A stretch of 64,000 nucleotides of DNA from Simiduia agarivorans SA1 = DSM 21679 (GCF_000305785.2 NC_018868.3:1102001-1166000), one strand, 5' to 3'; shown: positions 9,393 to 18,389, counted from the stretch's first letter. Numbers and translations are program-made. Notes: generated by a model from the sequence alone, not told the origin.

Positions 9393-10517
9393 ATGTTTAT
9401 ATCCAGCCAGTTTGATGGCGGCAACATTGATGTATTGACATGCGAGCGGCCATACAACATTCAAGTGGCCATCCGCAAAGACAATCAATCCGACTTTTAT
9501 CAATGGTTCTATTTCCGCCTCACCGGCGCGGAGGGCGAGGCCTGTAAGATCCACATCACCAATGCGGGCAAAGCCGCCTACCCGGACGGATTCAAATCCT
9601 ATCAGGCCGTGGCCTCCTACGACCGCACCCATTGGTTCCGGGTAGACACCCAGTTCGATGGCGAACAACTGGTAATAGAACATACCCCCGCTACCAACAG
9701 TATTTACTTTGCCTATTTTGCCCCCTACTCCATGGAACGGCACGCTGATCTCATTGCCTGGGCCAGCGCCGACACCCGGGTAGAGTACGAGCGATTGGGC
9801 AGCACGCTGGATGGCCGCGATATGGATCTGTTGATCGTGGGCGAGCCTGCAGCCGGCAAAAAAGCCTGCTGGATCATTGGCCGGCAGCATCCCGGCGAGA
9901 CCATGGCTGAATGGTGTATCGAAGGTTTCCTGGACCGGTTGCTGGACGAAGACGATCCGGCGGCCCGCGAGCTACTTGAGCGCGCCGTGGTGTACGTGGT
10001 GCCGAATATGAATCCTGATGGCAGTGCGCGCGGTCACCTGCGCACTAACGCGGTGGGCAGCAACCTGAACCGTGAATGGCAGACACCGAGCCTCGAAAAA
10101 AGCCCGGAAGTCTTGTGCGTACTGGAAAAAATGCACCAGGCCGGCGTGGATTTCTGCCTGGACGTGCACGGCGACGAAGCCCTGCCCTTCAACTTCATTG
10201 CCGGTGCCGAAGGTATTCCGGGTTGGAACGATGAGAAACAGCGCCAGCTGGATTTTTACAAACAGACGCTGATGACGCTGAACCCGGACTTCCAGATCGA
10301 ACAGGGCTACGAAGTGGACAAACCCGGATCCGCAAACCTGACCATCTGCACCAACTTCATCGCCCACACCTTCGGGTGCCTGGCCATGACGCTGGAAATG
10401 CCCTTTAAAGATACGGCCGACAGCCCCCAATCGCACGAAGGCTGGTCACCGGCACGCAGCCGGCATCTGGGCGCCAGCAATTTGCAAACCCTGCTGAGCT
10501 ACCTCAAAGCGTTCTGA
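9393..10517 (+). CDS. M14 zinc carboxypeptidase, cytosolic carboxypeptidase (CCP/AGBL)-like
   Basis: A 374-residue protein with an N-terminal beta-rich domain (about residues 1-120) and a C-terminal M14 catalytic domain. Zinc ligands are His166 and Glu169 in GRQHPGETMAEW and the His of LDVHGDEALPF. The arginine/asparagine binding motif appears as NLNREWQ, and the general base Glu is in MTLEMPFKD. The N-terminal domain followed by HPGE is the arrangement of cytosolic carboxypeptidases, whose eukaryotic members remove glutamates from tubulin tails; bacterial members process unknown C-termini. There is no signal peptide. The ATG at 9393 has AGGA about seven bases upstream and starts the conserved domain at once. 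Longer upstream extensions in this frame overlap the lipoprotein gene and are not credible. Confidence 0.88.
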   Translation: MFISSQFDGGNIDVLTCERPYNIQVAIRKDNQSDFYQWFYFRLTGAEGEACKIHITNAGKAAYPDGFKSYQAVASYDRTHWFRVDTQFDGEQLVIEHTPATNSIYFAYFAPYSMERHADLIAWASADTRVEYERLGSTLDGRDMDLLIVGEPAAGKKACWIIGRQHPGETMAEWCIEGFLDRLLDEDDPAARELLERAVVYVVPNMNPDGSARGHLRTNAVGSNLNREWQTPSLEKSPEVLCVLEKMHQAGVDFCLDVHGDEALPFNFIAGAEGIPGWNDEKQRQLDFYKQTLMTLNPDFQIEQGYEVDKPGSANLTICTNFIAHTFGCLAMTLEMPFKDTADSPQSHEGWSPARSRHLGASNLQTLLSYLKAF

Positions 10518-10601
10518 TCAGCCAGCGCTCTTCGCACGGCGCCTGCCCGCAAGGGGCTGGCGTCGTTCACAAAGTCTGAATAGCCGGCAGCATACCAAGG
10601 C

Positions 10602-11342
10602 TTAACGGCGCTTGCGGCCCGCAAGCCAGATGCCCAAGCCACTCAGGCACAAAATAATCGTCAGAATTGCCACCGCATCCATCAACCAAGGGCCCAGGCC
10701 AAACACCCGCCCGGCATGCAAATCCAGCATCAGGCGCTCCCAGTTGACTTCGCGGCTCAGCCAACGATCGGTAATGTGTTGCAACACCAGATCCGGAGCC
10801 TCCCCGATTGGCAACCGACTGAAATCCGGTTCATCGAGTAAGGTCCAACGAAGGTTGTCCAGATCAAGCGAATAGTAATAAGTGCCTGACTTAAGGCACA
10901 GGTCATCGGCACAAAAACCCAGCGCGGTCATCGGTTGCGGAATGCCATAGCTGGCACCGAGGCGCTCGAGTACCTGACCGGAGCGGGCCAACACCAGAAT
11001 ATCCAGATCACACAAAACCGCCCACACATCCTCTTGCAGTGGCGCGACAGAAAATGCACCGGGATAGCAGGCACTGACGCGCTCGCCATCCAGATAGAGG
11101 TAATCCCCCGACTGGCTCAGCCATTGCCCCGAAGGCACTTGGATATGGGTGGCGGGCACCTTGTCTACACCGTAAGCGCGCAACAATACCGGGCTACCCA
11201 GAGGTGCCTCTGCCAGGTCAAGATCGTCGGTATGATTGAGAAAAATGCCAGTGACCGAGAGCCACAACAATAAAAGAATTAGCGTGAGGCCGATGCGTTT
11301 GTGCCAACGCCACAGGATGGGTCGCCAGAATTTCCGTAGCAT
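10602..11342 (-). CDS. PepSY-associated membrane protein
   Basis: A 246-residue protein with an N-terminal span (about residues 17-35, preceded by the typical FWRPILWRWHKRIGL), a periplasmic region of about 175 residues, and a C-terminal span (about 222-240). PepSY-TM proteins contact periplasmic redox partners and several act as ferric-siderophore reductases. The His in the first span (WHKRIG) and the His of LMLDLHAGRVFG are the residues expected to hold haem in that group. It is the third gene of the porin/FMN-binding operon, overlapping the preceding gene by 64 bases. GAAGGG stands seven bases before its ATG. A role in moving electrons across the inner membrane to the flavoprotein is likely but inferred. 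Confidence 0.75.
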   Translation of the reverse strand: MLRKFWRPILWRWHKRIGLTLILLLLWLSVTGIFLNHTDDLDLAEAPLGSPVLLRAYGVDKVPATHIQVPSGQWLSQSGDYLYLDGERVSACYPGAFSVAPLQEDVWAVLCDLDILVLARSGQVLERLGASYGIPQPMTALGFCADDLCLKSGTYYYSLDLDNLRWTLLDEPDFSRLPIGEAPDLVLQHITDRWLSREVNWERLMLDLHAGRVFGLGPWLMDAVAILTIILCLSGLGIWLAGRKRR

Positions 11343-11854
11343 GCAGGCCCTTCTTCCACGAGTTGCCGATGAAAATAAAGCGCAAGTCTAGCGATTTTTT
11401 GCAGCGCACGCACGGACAAGGTAGCACCGGTGATGCCGTCAATCGGATTGGTGAGTTTTTGTTCGGCATCGAGCATCGCGCCATCAAACTGCCGGGTAAA
11501 GCTGTCGTAGCGCACTTCGCCACCACGGACCTCCCGGTATTCGAGCACTTTCAGGCTTTGCACCTGATGATTGTCCACCACCACACCCACGGTGATGGGC
11601 AACTCCTTGCCAATTTCTTCCAGAATCCAGGCCGTGCGATCGCCCGCACGATAATAACGCGTTCGCAGTCCGGGGTTGCGGCCGAGGATATCGGCCGCAC
11701 CGGCTTTTTGCTCACCCGACAACCAAAGGGTTTTGGTATCGGGCTTGGCCGTGAAACTGTCGGATACAAATTCATCTACCGTCATGAATACCCCGCGCTG
11801 CGCCATTGCAGCACTGGACACCATCATCAGTAATATCACGAGTCCGTATTTCAC
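11279..11854 (-). CDS. Periplasmic FMN-binding (ApbE-flavinylated) protein
   Basis: A 191-residue exported protein with a single FMN-binding domain. The motif DGITGATLS matches the Dxx(S/T)(G/S)AT consensus in which ApbE attaches FMN covalently to the threonine. The GTG at 11854 is chosen because AGGA lies seven bases upstream and it gives an exact signal peptide (VKYGLVILLMMVSSAAMA, cleavage before QRG); ATGs 15-16 codons earlier have no binding site and add a charged leader. It lies between the porin and the PepSY protein in one operon. Single FMN-binding domain proteins work as one-electron carriers in extracytoplasmic electron transfer. Confidence 0.85.
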   Translation of the reverse strand: MKYGLVILLMMVSSAAMAQRGVFMTVDEFVSDSFTAKPDTKTLWLSGEQKAGAADILGRNPGLRTRYYRAGDRTAWILEEIGKELPITVGVVVDNHQVQSLKVLEYREVRGGEVRYDSFTRQFDGAMLDAEQKLTNPIDGITGATLSVRALQKIARLALYFHRQLVEEGPACYGNSGDPSCGVGTNASASR

Positions 11855-11905
11855 GCTGATTCCTGCAGTTCGACAGTGCCGCCTGCTGGCAGGCGGCATC
11901 ACTGA

Positions 11906-13138
11906 TCAGAAAGAGTAGCCTACACCCAGGTTGAAGCCTTCGCGGCGATCTTTACCGGTGGGCACTTCCTCACTCACGATGTCGGCCTTGAGCACGGCGT
12001 TAGGCGCGATCCAGTAGTTCACACCCAGCGACCACTCACCGTATTCGGTGTCTGCGCTGCTGCCCGCCTGGTTGTCCCACATGCTGTAACGGGCAAAGGT
12101 ACCCCAGTTTTCGTTGATGCGGAAAGAAGGCTCGATATACCAGCCATACTGTTCATCGGCACCGGCAGCCACGTCGTTGATCTGGCTGTTCAGGTCCCAC
12201 TGAGCGTACAGCGCGCGCAGGCCAAAGCCGTTGGCTGATTGGTAAACGGCATGGGCTTCAAACAACAAAGCATCCAGTTTGCCCTGTCCCAGACGGTCTT
12301 CGCCCTGCATCATGTCGTCCTGATAGTTCAGGGTAGCCGCCAGTTCGAGACCGGGCACGCCGGTGTACTTGATACGGCCGGTGTAGGCAAAGGTATCGGC
12401 TGGTGCGGAAGCAACTTTCTGACGACCGTCGCGGATCTTGTATTTGCCATCGGCCAGGTACAGACCGGAGTGGCCGGCGGCGTTATAGGTCAGACCTTCA
12501 GCCAGCTCACCTTTGAAGTTCAGGCCACCTTCCCACCAGGTGGTCGGGATGATGTTTTTCTCAACATTGTTGCGCTCTACACCGTAGAAAGTGTCGGGCT
12601 CATGGGTCTCATTCAGAATACCCACGGGAATCAGGAATACACCGGATTGCAGGCTGTGGTTCTGGGCGAAATCCCACTCGATATAGGCCTGTTCCAGCTC
12701 CACTTCACCGGGCTTGCCGTCACCTGCCAGCGCGTGTTCCAGCTCAAATTCAGAGTAAAAACGCACTTTGTCATTGAACTGGTGACCGAAGAACAATACA
12801 AAACGGTGGAAATCGATTTCGTTTTTGTCGGAAGCGCCATCTATGCCATTCAAACGGTTCAGGTGCAGCTCACCATAACCACCAATAGAAGTTTTGGACG
12901 CAGCACCGGCGGCAGCTGACTGCTCAACGGCTTCGGCTGTCGCTTCAATTTTTGCACCCAGATCCTGTTCAGCCACGGCCACCTTTTTGTCGGTTTTTTC
13001 CAGCTTGGCTTTAAGCGCTTCAATTTGCGCCTGCTGCTGCTTGATCAACTCGTACAGCTCTTCACTGCTGGGTGTGGCTGCGTGTGAGGCCAGTGTAACG
13101 CTGCCAATGGCCAGCGCCAGAACGGCTTTTTTCAACAT
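11906..13138 (-). CDS. Outer-membrane porin with N-terminal coiled coil
   Basis: A 410-residue precursor with signal peptide (cleavage after ASHA, about residue 20), a heptad-repeat coiled coil (about residues 25-75, LYELIKQQQAQIEALKAKL) and a beta-barrel ending in the outer-membrane signature GVGYSF. The barrel resembles phosphate-selective porin (OprO/OprP) and related carboxylate or metal-linked porins, but the substrate cannot be read from the sequence. AAGGGA precedes the ATG. The gene leads the operon with the FMN-binding and PepSY genes. Candidate Fur and FNR-type sites lie 55-110 bases upstream, so iron and oxygen status may set its expression. Confidence 0.85.
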   Translation of the reverse strand: MLKKAVLALAIGSVTLASHAATPSSEELYELIKQQQAQIEALKAKLEKTDKKVAVAEQDLGAKIEATAEAVEQSAAAGAASKTSIGGYGELHLNRLNGIDGASDKNEIDFHRFVLFFGHQFNDKVRFYSEFELEHALAGDGKPGEVELEQAYIEWDFAQNHSLQSGVFLIPVGILNETHEPDTFYGVERNNVEKNIIPTTWWEGGLNFKGELAEGLTYNAAGHSGLYLADGKYKIRDGRQKVASAPADTFAYTGRIKYTGVPGLELAATLNYQDDMMQGEDRLGQGKLDALLFEAHAVYQSANGFGLRALYAQWDLNSQINDVAAGADEQYGWYIEPSFRINENWGTFARYSMWDNQAGSSADTEYGEWSLGVNYWIAPNAVLKADIVSEEVPTGKDRREGFNLGVGYSF

Positions 13139-13192
13139 GGCTAAGTCCCTTGATGTATTGGGTGATTAAAGTGGCGCGGATGTTAATGCTTT

Positions 13193-13207
13193 TGAGAATA
13201 GTTATCA
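13193..13207. promoter_or_regulatory. Candidate Fur box upstream of the porin operon
   Basis: TGAGAATAGTTATCA matches the 7-1-7 Fur consensus TGATAATNATTATCA at 12 of 14 defined positions. It lies about 55 bases upstream of the porin ATG, within normal reach of a promoter. Iron repression of the porin-FMN-PepSY operon is the prediction. Confidence 0.55.
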
Positions 13208-13236
13208 ACACCAAATGCAAACAATACCCTTTTATA

Positions 13237-13248
13237 TGATCTGGATCA
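13237..13248. promoter_or_regulatory. Weak FNR/Anr-like site upstream of the porin operon
   Basis: TGATCTGGATCA has the core of the FNR consensus TTGAT-N4-ATCAA, with both outermost bases differing. It is about 100 bases upstream of the porin start and 30 bases beyond the Fur-like site. A near-identical spacer (CTGG) occurs in the candidate FNR site before ompW at 47142. Confidence 0.35.
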
Positions 13249-13279
13249 GTCACACGGGGCTAAAAAGACGGGAAGGCGT

Positions 13280-15082
13280 TCAGAACGCCCAGATTTGCGG
13301 GATAACCAACGTACCCACGAGCCACATAATGATGTTAAGTGGCAGGCCAATCCGTAAGAAGTCGGTGAAACGATAACCACCCGCGGAATAGACAAATGTA
13401 TTGGTCTGGTAACCGATAGGTGTGGCAAAGCTGGCCGATGCGCCAAACATGACCGCCACCACAAAGGGCCGCGGATCGACACCCATTTGCTGGGCAACAC
13501 CGATGGCCACCGGGACCACCAATACCGCCACGGCGTTGTTGGACAGAATTTCAGTCAGAATCGACGTGAGCAGGTAAATCAGGCTCAGCATCAACCAGGG
13601 CCCGAGATACGGCCCCCATACCAGAATGGTATCGACAATGACCTGCACCAGCCCCACCTTGGTCATGGCAATGCTGAACGCCAACATGCCAAGAATGATC
13701 ATCAGAATGCGCCATTCCACCGACTTGTAGGCATCGTCCACATCCAGGCAACCGGTGACAATTACGGTCACCGCGGCGATAACGGCAAGGCCTTCGATGG
13801 GCATCACATTAAAGGCAGCCAATACCATCACCGACAATATGGACAGAATTGCCAACGGCGCCTTATCCCGGCGGTAGGCCCGCTCCTGCACCGTGTTGAG
13901 CGAAATCATGTCGCCATTATCGGAAAATTTCTGGATCTGGCCCGCACTGCCCTCCACCAACATCACATCGCCAAACTGCAGTTGCAGATCATCCAGGTTG
14001 GATTGGATGTTTTCATCCTGCCGGTGCACCGCCAGGACGTGAATGCCGTATCGCGCTGTCAGGTTCAGGTCGCGCATTGGGCGGTCGCAATAACGTGAAT
14101 TGCGACCGACAATTGCCTCCACCAGAATCACGTCGCGGGTGGCAATGGTTTCAAATTTTTCTTCACCGTTGGCGGTAAATTCCAACAGGCCATTTTCCCT
14201 TAGTTCAACGACATCCTGCATGTTGGTGTGCAGTATCAGTCGGTCGCCGGCCTGGAGTATGGTGCTGCGGGACGGCTCAGTGAGCTCTTCATCACCGCGG
14301 AAAATCCGCAACACCTGATTGCCGCTGTTGCCGTTAAGGTCTGCCTCGGCAATGGTCTTACCAATCATTGGCGAATGGTGAGGCACCATCAGATCGGTCA
14401 TGAAGGTGCGGTCGCCTGACAAATTCAACTGATTAGTCAGGGTCTCCCGGTCCGGTAGCAGTCGATTGGCAAAGACACCAATAAACACCACGCCCACGCC
14501 TGCCATCACCAGACCCAGCAGAGTGATTTCAAACATACTGAACGGGGTCATCCCGTATTCGCGCGCGACGCCGTCGGCCAGAATATTGGTACTGGTTCCC
14601 AACATGGTCATGGTGCCACCCAGAATCGTGGCGTAAGACAGTGGAATCAGCAGTTTGGAGGGTTTGATATTGCGGCTGGTGGCGAGGGCAATGGCCACCG
14701 GGGTAAAAATTGCCACCACCGGGGTATTGTTGATAAACGCCGACATCACCAATGCCGATAACATCAGCATAATCAAGGCTTGCGAAGGACTGCGACCCGA
14801 CACCGCTTTGATGCGGCTGGCCAGCCATTCCACGCAACCGGTGCGCTCCAACGCGGCCGACAAAATAAACATGCAGGCAATAGTGACCGGGGCACTGTTG
14901 CTCAATACGCCGAGTACTTCTTTGCTATTCAGCAAACCCGCCGCCAACAACACGGCAACGGCAATCCCCACGACCACGTCGGGGCTGAATTTTTCACGCA
15001 CGAATGCATAAAGCATCCATGCCAGCAACGCCGCCACGAGCAGAAGCGCAAGAGTAGGCGAATTTTCGAGCAAGCCGCTCAT
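13280..15082 (-). CDS. SLC13-family permease with two TrkA-C domains
   Basis: A 600-residue inner-membrane transporter of the divalent anion:sodium symporter superfamily. Two transmembrane halves surround a cytoplasmic insert of about residues 205-390 that holds two TrkA-C (RCK_C) domains (for example LNLTARYGIHVLAVHRQDEN). The conserved loop signatures appear as SAFINNTPVVAIFTPVAIALA in the first half and ILSNNAVAVLVVPVAIGVA in the second; the paired Asn residues bind Na+ and substrate in this family. Relatives carry sulfate, dicarboxylates or citrate. The substrate here is unknown. The gene stands alone, about 140 bases upstream of the porin gene start region on the same strand. Confidence 0.85.
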   Translation of the reverse strand: MSGLLENSPTLALLLVAALLAWMLYAFVREKFSPDVVVGIAVAVLLAAGLLNSKEVLGVLSNSAPVTIACMFILSAALERTGCVEWLASRIKAVSGRSPSQALIMLMLSALVMSAFINNTPVVAIFTPVAIALATSRNIKPSKLLIPLSYATILGGTMTMLGTSTNILADGVAREYGMTPFSMFEITLLGLVMAGVGVVFIGVFANRLLPDRETLTNQLNLSGDRTFMTDLMVPHHSPMIGKTIAEADLNGNSGNQVLRIFRGDEELTEPSRSTILQAGDRLILHTNMQDVVELRENGLLEFTANGEEKFETIATRDVILVEAIVGRNSRYCDRPMRDLNLTARYGIHVLAVHRQDENIQSNLDDLQLQFGDVMLVEGSAGQIQKFSDNGDMISLNTVQERAYRRDKAPLAILSILSVMVLAAFNVMPIEGLAVIAAVTVIVTGCLDVDDAYKSVEWRILMIILGMLAFSIAMTKVGLVQVIVDTILVWGPYLGPWLMLSLIYLLTSILTEILSNNAVAVLVVPVAIGVAQQMGVDPRPFVVAVMFGASASFATPIGYQTNTFVYSAGGYRFTDFLRIGLPLNIIMWLVGTLVIPQIWAF

Positions 15083-15203
15083 AGGGACAAATGCACCAGT
15101 GCCATTCTATGGAGTGGGGCAAAATAGAGGATGGTGGTTATAAAGTCTAAGATTATTTGCTGCGGTTTATATAACCAAAAAGGTTAGTGAACACCAAAAA
15201 CAC

Positions 15204-15227
15204 AAAACCCGGCAAAGGCCGGGTTTT
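15204..15227 (-). terminator. Bidirectional intrinsic terminator after grxD
   Basis: A 10-bp perfect stem (AAAACCCGGC paired with GCCGGGTTTT) and a four-base loop lie 19 bases beyond the grxD stop. T-rich sequence follows on the minus strand. Confidence 0.85.
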
Positions 15228-15245
15228 GGTACGAGCGGGAAATAC

Positions 15246-15569
15246 TTACTGGGCCGCTTCGTCAAGCAAAGGCTTCAGTTCGCCCTTCTCGTGCATCTCG
15301 GTAATGATGTCACAGCCACCGATCAATTCACCCTTGACCCACAATTGCGGGAAGGTCGGCCAGTTGGCGTACTTGGGCAGCTCGGCCCGGATATCGGGGT
15401 TAGACAGGATATCCACATACGCAAACCGCTGACCACAGGCCATAATCGCCTGCGAGGCGCGCATCGAGAAACCACACTGAGGCGCGTTGGGCGAGCCCTT
15501 CATGTAAAGAATCACAGCGTTCTCTTCAATCTGCTTTTTAATGGTCTCGATAGTCTGATTTGTGTCCAT
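15246..15569 (-). CDS. grxD: Monothiol glutaredoxin Grx4 (GrxD)
   Basis: A 107-residue single-domain CGFS glutaredoxin. The active site is CGFSMRASQ at about residue 30, preceded by the GSPNAPQ motif. The glutathione-binding WPTFPQLWVKGELIGGCDI segment follows. Proteins of this class bind a [2Fe-2S] cluster in a glutathione-ligated dimer and serve as iron-sulfur carriers and partners of BolA. AGGGG stands seven bases before the ATG at 15569; an ATG six codons upstream lacks one. The gene is monocistronic, with a strong terminator downstream and a divergent DUF1704 gene upstream. Confidence 0.95.
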   Translation of the reverse strand: MDTNQTIETIKKQIEENAVILYMKGSPNAPQCGFSMRASQAIMACGQRFAYVDILSNPDIRAELPKYANWPTFPQLWVKGELIGGCDIITEMHEKGELKPLLDEAAQ

Positions 15570-15764
15570 TGGGCACCCCTGTAACAATTGAACTGCAACG
15601 AGCGGCCGTAATTCCTACCTGTCCGCTCAGGTATTGGCGCGCATTCTACAGGAACAAGGGAAGAAGTTGCACCGCTTTCTTTAAGTGGCAAAGCTACTAT
15701 AAAGTAGCGCCCCTGAGCAGCTATTGTTTCATTTATTGCGCACGCATTTGCCACGGAGCCCCCT

Positions 15765-17048
15765 ATGGCCGCCACACCCGAATACCTCGCCACGGTAAAG
15801 GAATTGTCCGACCGCATTGTCGAGGCGCAAAAGCCGATCCGCATTCTGGATGCCGTCAAATGGCGACTGGAAACCAAGCAGGCCTTCTTCAAAAACAAAT
15901 GCAAAAAAGCGCCCGTCATCGGTGACGGCTACTACGAGGGAAATCCACTGGGATTTGACCCGCACGCCAAACGCAAAGAGTTCCATGACATTGAGCGCGA
16001 CATCAATCGCCAGCTGGGGCAATTGAGTCCGGTAACCGGCATGATGCGCCGCGCCTGCCGGGAGTATCAGATGGTGGTGCGCATGCTGGAGGCACGTGGC
16101 CGCGACGAATTTGGCGATTTGTCCCAGGAACTCTACGGTTCCGCATCCGACGTATTCCATGTGGGAGACCCCACCGTTGCGGAATTGGGCACCAGCATGG
16201 AAGAAACGCTGGTCAGCCTGTTGCAGCATGATTCGATGACCGAAGACGATAAAACCATCGACGCCGATGCCGCGGTCGCCGAGCTGAATGCCCGCATGGG
16301 CCGCGTGTTCCCCAATGATGGCATCCGGGTGATGATCTCCGACGGCATTACCGCCGATGCAGCCGCCGGCACCGATTACATCAAGATCCGCAAGGGCGCC
16401 ATGCTCAACAACAATGACATCGATGTGCTGGAAGCGCACGAGGGCTGGGTACATCTCGGCACAACGCTCAACGGTATGGCACAGCCCTACTGCACCTTTT
16501 TAGGCAAAGGCCAGCCCTCCTCTACCGTTACTCAGGAAGGTCTGGCGGTTTTGACCGAAATTATCACGCTGCGCTCCACCCCTTCGCGTCTGTATAAATT
16601 GATCAACCGGGTACGGGCAGTGACGTTGGCCGAGGATGGCGCCAATTTCATGGACGTGTTTCATTACCTGCGCGACAAGTCCCTGTCCGAAGAGGACAGT
16701 TACACCATTGCCAGCCGGGTCTTTCGCGGCAGCACGCCCGACGGCAAGCCCTTCACCAAGGACATTTCCTACATGAAAGGCTTTGTTCAGACCTTTAACT
16801 TTATGCGACTGGCGGTGGCCCAAGGCAAACTCGACAAGCTGCCGCTGTTGTTTGTGGGCAAAATCCAGTTGGAAGACATCAAAACCATCGACCAGCTGCT
16901 GGCCGAGGGCATTGTGTTGCCGCCTAAATTTGTCCCGCCCCACTTTGCCGACCTCAAAGGCCTGGCCAGCTGGCTCAGTTTCAGCCGCTTTATCGCCGCC
17001 CTGAACTTCCAGCAGGTGGAGTCGGACTACGCGTCCCTGTTATCGTAA
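15765..17048 (+). CDS. DUF1704 / QEGLA-motif metallopeptidase (MATCAP relative)
   Basis: A 427-residue protein of the family annotated as flavohemoglobin expression-modulating QEGLA motif protein. The HExxxH motif is HEGWVH (His225, Glu226, His230) and the family signature QEGLAVLTE begins at Gln257, its Glu being the expected third ligand. The human members (MATCAP/TMCP1) are zinc tyrosine carboxypeptidases acting on tubulin. No bacterial substrate is established. No signal peptide is present, so the enzyme should be cytosolic. The start at 15765 is the first ATG. It is divergent from grxD. Confidence 0.88.
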   Translation: MAATPEYLATVKELSDRIVEAQKPIRILDAVKWRLETKQAFFKNKCKKAPVIGDGYYEGNPLGFDPHAKRKEFHDIERDINRQLGQLSPVTGMMRRACREYQMVVRMLEARGRDEFGDLSQELYGSASDVFHVGDPTVAELGTSMEETLVSLLQHDSMTEDDKTIDADAAVAELNARMGRVFPNDGIRVMISDGITADAAAGTDYIKIRKGAMLNNNDIDVLEAHEGWVHLGTTLNGMAQPYCTFLGKGQPSSTVTQEGLAVLTEIITLRSTPSRLYKLINRVRAVTLAEDGANFMDVFHYLRDKSLSEEDSYTIASRVFRGSTPDGKPFTKDISYMKGFVQTFNFMRLAVAQGKLDKLPLLFVGKIQLEDIKTIDQLLAEGIVLPPKFVPPHFADLKGLASWLSFSRFIAALNFQQVESDYASLLS

Positions 17049-17081
17049 GGCGATACGGACAAAAAATGTTCTTTCATCTAT

Positions 17082-17109
17082 TGCCAAGCTGAAGCTACAA
17101 CAATAGAAT
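17082..17109 (+). promoter_or_regulatory. Candidate sigma70 promoter for argD-argF
   Basis: TTGCCA, a 16-base spacer and TAGAAT each match the -35 and -10 hexamers at five of six positions. Transcription would begin near 17116, just before the hairpin at 17131, so the argD mRNA would carry a terminator-like hairpin in its leader. Confidence 0.5.
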
Positions 17110-17130
17110 TATCTGCACTTTGAAACCATC

Positions 17131-17155
17131 AAAACCGCAGATTCTGCGGTTTTTT
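17131..17155 (+). terminator. Intrinsic terminator just upstream of argD
   Basis: The stem AAAACCGCAG / CTGCGGTTTT (10 bp) has a three-base loop and a run of T. It lies 83 bases after the DUF1704 stop and only 20 bases before the argD ATG. It can end DUF1704 transcription, but because no promoter fits between it and argD it may also act in the argD leader. Confidence 0.8.
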
Positions 17156-17175
17156 ATTTCCAGAGAGGAAAATCC

Positions 17176-18351
17176 ATGACCACACCGGCCCTGATGAACA
17201 ACTATGGCGAACGCAAACTCACCATTGTGCGCGGCCGTGGCAGCCGCGTGTGGGACAGCAATGGCAAGGAATACATCGACGCAATCTCTGGCATCGCTGT
17301 ATGCGGCCTGGGCCACTGTCACCCGGCGGTCACCGAGGCAATCAGCCAGCAGGCCGATACGCTGGTGCATATCTCCAATCTGTACAACATCCTGCCGCAG
17401 GAGCAGTTAGCAGAAAAGCTGGTTGCGCTGTCCGGCATGGACAAGGTGTTTTTCGCCAATTCCGGCACCGAAGCCAATGAGGCCGCCATCAAGCTCGCGC
17501 GCAAATGGGGCAACGCACAGGGTAAAACCTGCCCCACCATCGTGGTAATGGAGCACAGCTTCCACGGCCGCACCATGGGTGCACTGTCTGCGACCGGCAA
17601 CAGCAAAGTCCAGGCAGGGTTTGCGCCGCTGGTGGACGGCTTTATCAGAGTGGCATACGACGATGCCGCAGCGGTTGAAGCATTGGCAAACAATGATCAG
17701 ATAGTAGCGGTGCTGGTTGAACCGGTACAAGGTGAAGGCGGCGTGCACGTGCCCGCCCCCGACTACCTGAATAAATTACGCGCAATTTGCGATGCCAATG
17801 GCTGGCTGCTGATGCTCGATGAGATCCAGTCCGGCAACGGCCGTACCGGCAAGTTTTTTGCGTACCAGCACAACGGCATACTGCCCGATGTGGTCACCAC
17901 TGCCAAAGGTCTCGGCAACGGTTTTCCCATCGGGGCCACACTGGCACGCGGTGCGGCTGCAGAGGTGTTTCAACCCGGCAATCACGGCACCACCTTTGGC
18001 GGCAATCCGCTCGCCTGTGCCGCGGCCTTAGCGGTGGTGAATACGCTGGAATCCGAAGGTTGCCTTACCCTCGCCGCCAATCGCGGCGCTGAAATGCTGG
18101 CCCAATTCCGCACCGCCTTTGCCGGCTTGGACACCGTCAAAGACATTCGCGGTGCAGGCCTGATGATCGGCATTGAGCTGTCGGCCCCTTGCGGGGAATT
18201 GGTTGAGCGCGGTCGCGACGCCGGATTACTGATCAACGTGACCGCCGGCAATACCGTCCGTCTGTTGCCAACACTCAATATTAACGACGAAGATTTTCAG
18301 GCCCTGTGCAAGGGCGTGATCGAACTCGTCAAGCATTTTAAACCGGCCTGA
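17176..18351 (+). CDS. argD: Acetylornithine aminotransferase ArgD
   Basis: A 391-residue class III PLP aminotransferase that converts N-acetylglutamate semialdehyde to N-acetylornithine in arginine synthesis; it may also serve lysine synthesis as DapC. The phosphate-binding [15 protein letters not shown], the aromatic stacking region SFHGRTMG, the Asp of [15 protein letters not shown] and the Schiff-base lysine in [14 protein letters not shown] are all present. GAGGAAAA precedes the ATG. argF follows 38 bases downstream in the same direction, so the two form an arginine operon. The terminator-like hairpin in its leader is described separately. Confidence 0.96.
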   Translation: MTTPALMNNYGERKLTIVRGRGSRVWDSNGKEYIDAISGIAVCGLGHCHPAVTEAISQQADTLVHISNLYNILPQEQLAEKLVALSGMDKVFFANSGTEANEAAIKLARKWGNAQGKTCPTIVVMEHSFHGRTMGALSATGNSKVQAGFAPLVDGFIRVAYDDAAAVEALANNDQIVAVLVEPVQGEGGVHVPAPDYLNKLRAICDANGWLLMLDEIQSGNGRTGKFFAYQHNGILPDVVTTAKGLGNGFPIGATLARGAAAEVFQPGNHGTTFGGNPLACAAALAVVNTLESEGCLTLAANRGAEMLAQFRTAFAGLDTVKDIRGAGLMIGIELSAPCGELVERGRDAGLLINVTAGNTVRLLPTLNINDEDFQALCKGVIELVKHFKPA

Positions 18352-18389
18352 ACCGGAATCCATTAAGAAGAGTCACAGAAACCAAGACC

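Noticed and set aside
13487..14098. 203-codon open frame on the plus strand
   Set aside because: It is antisense to the SLC13 permease and rich in His/Gln/Asn, the mirror of membrane-protein codons.
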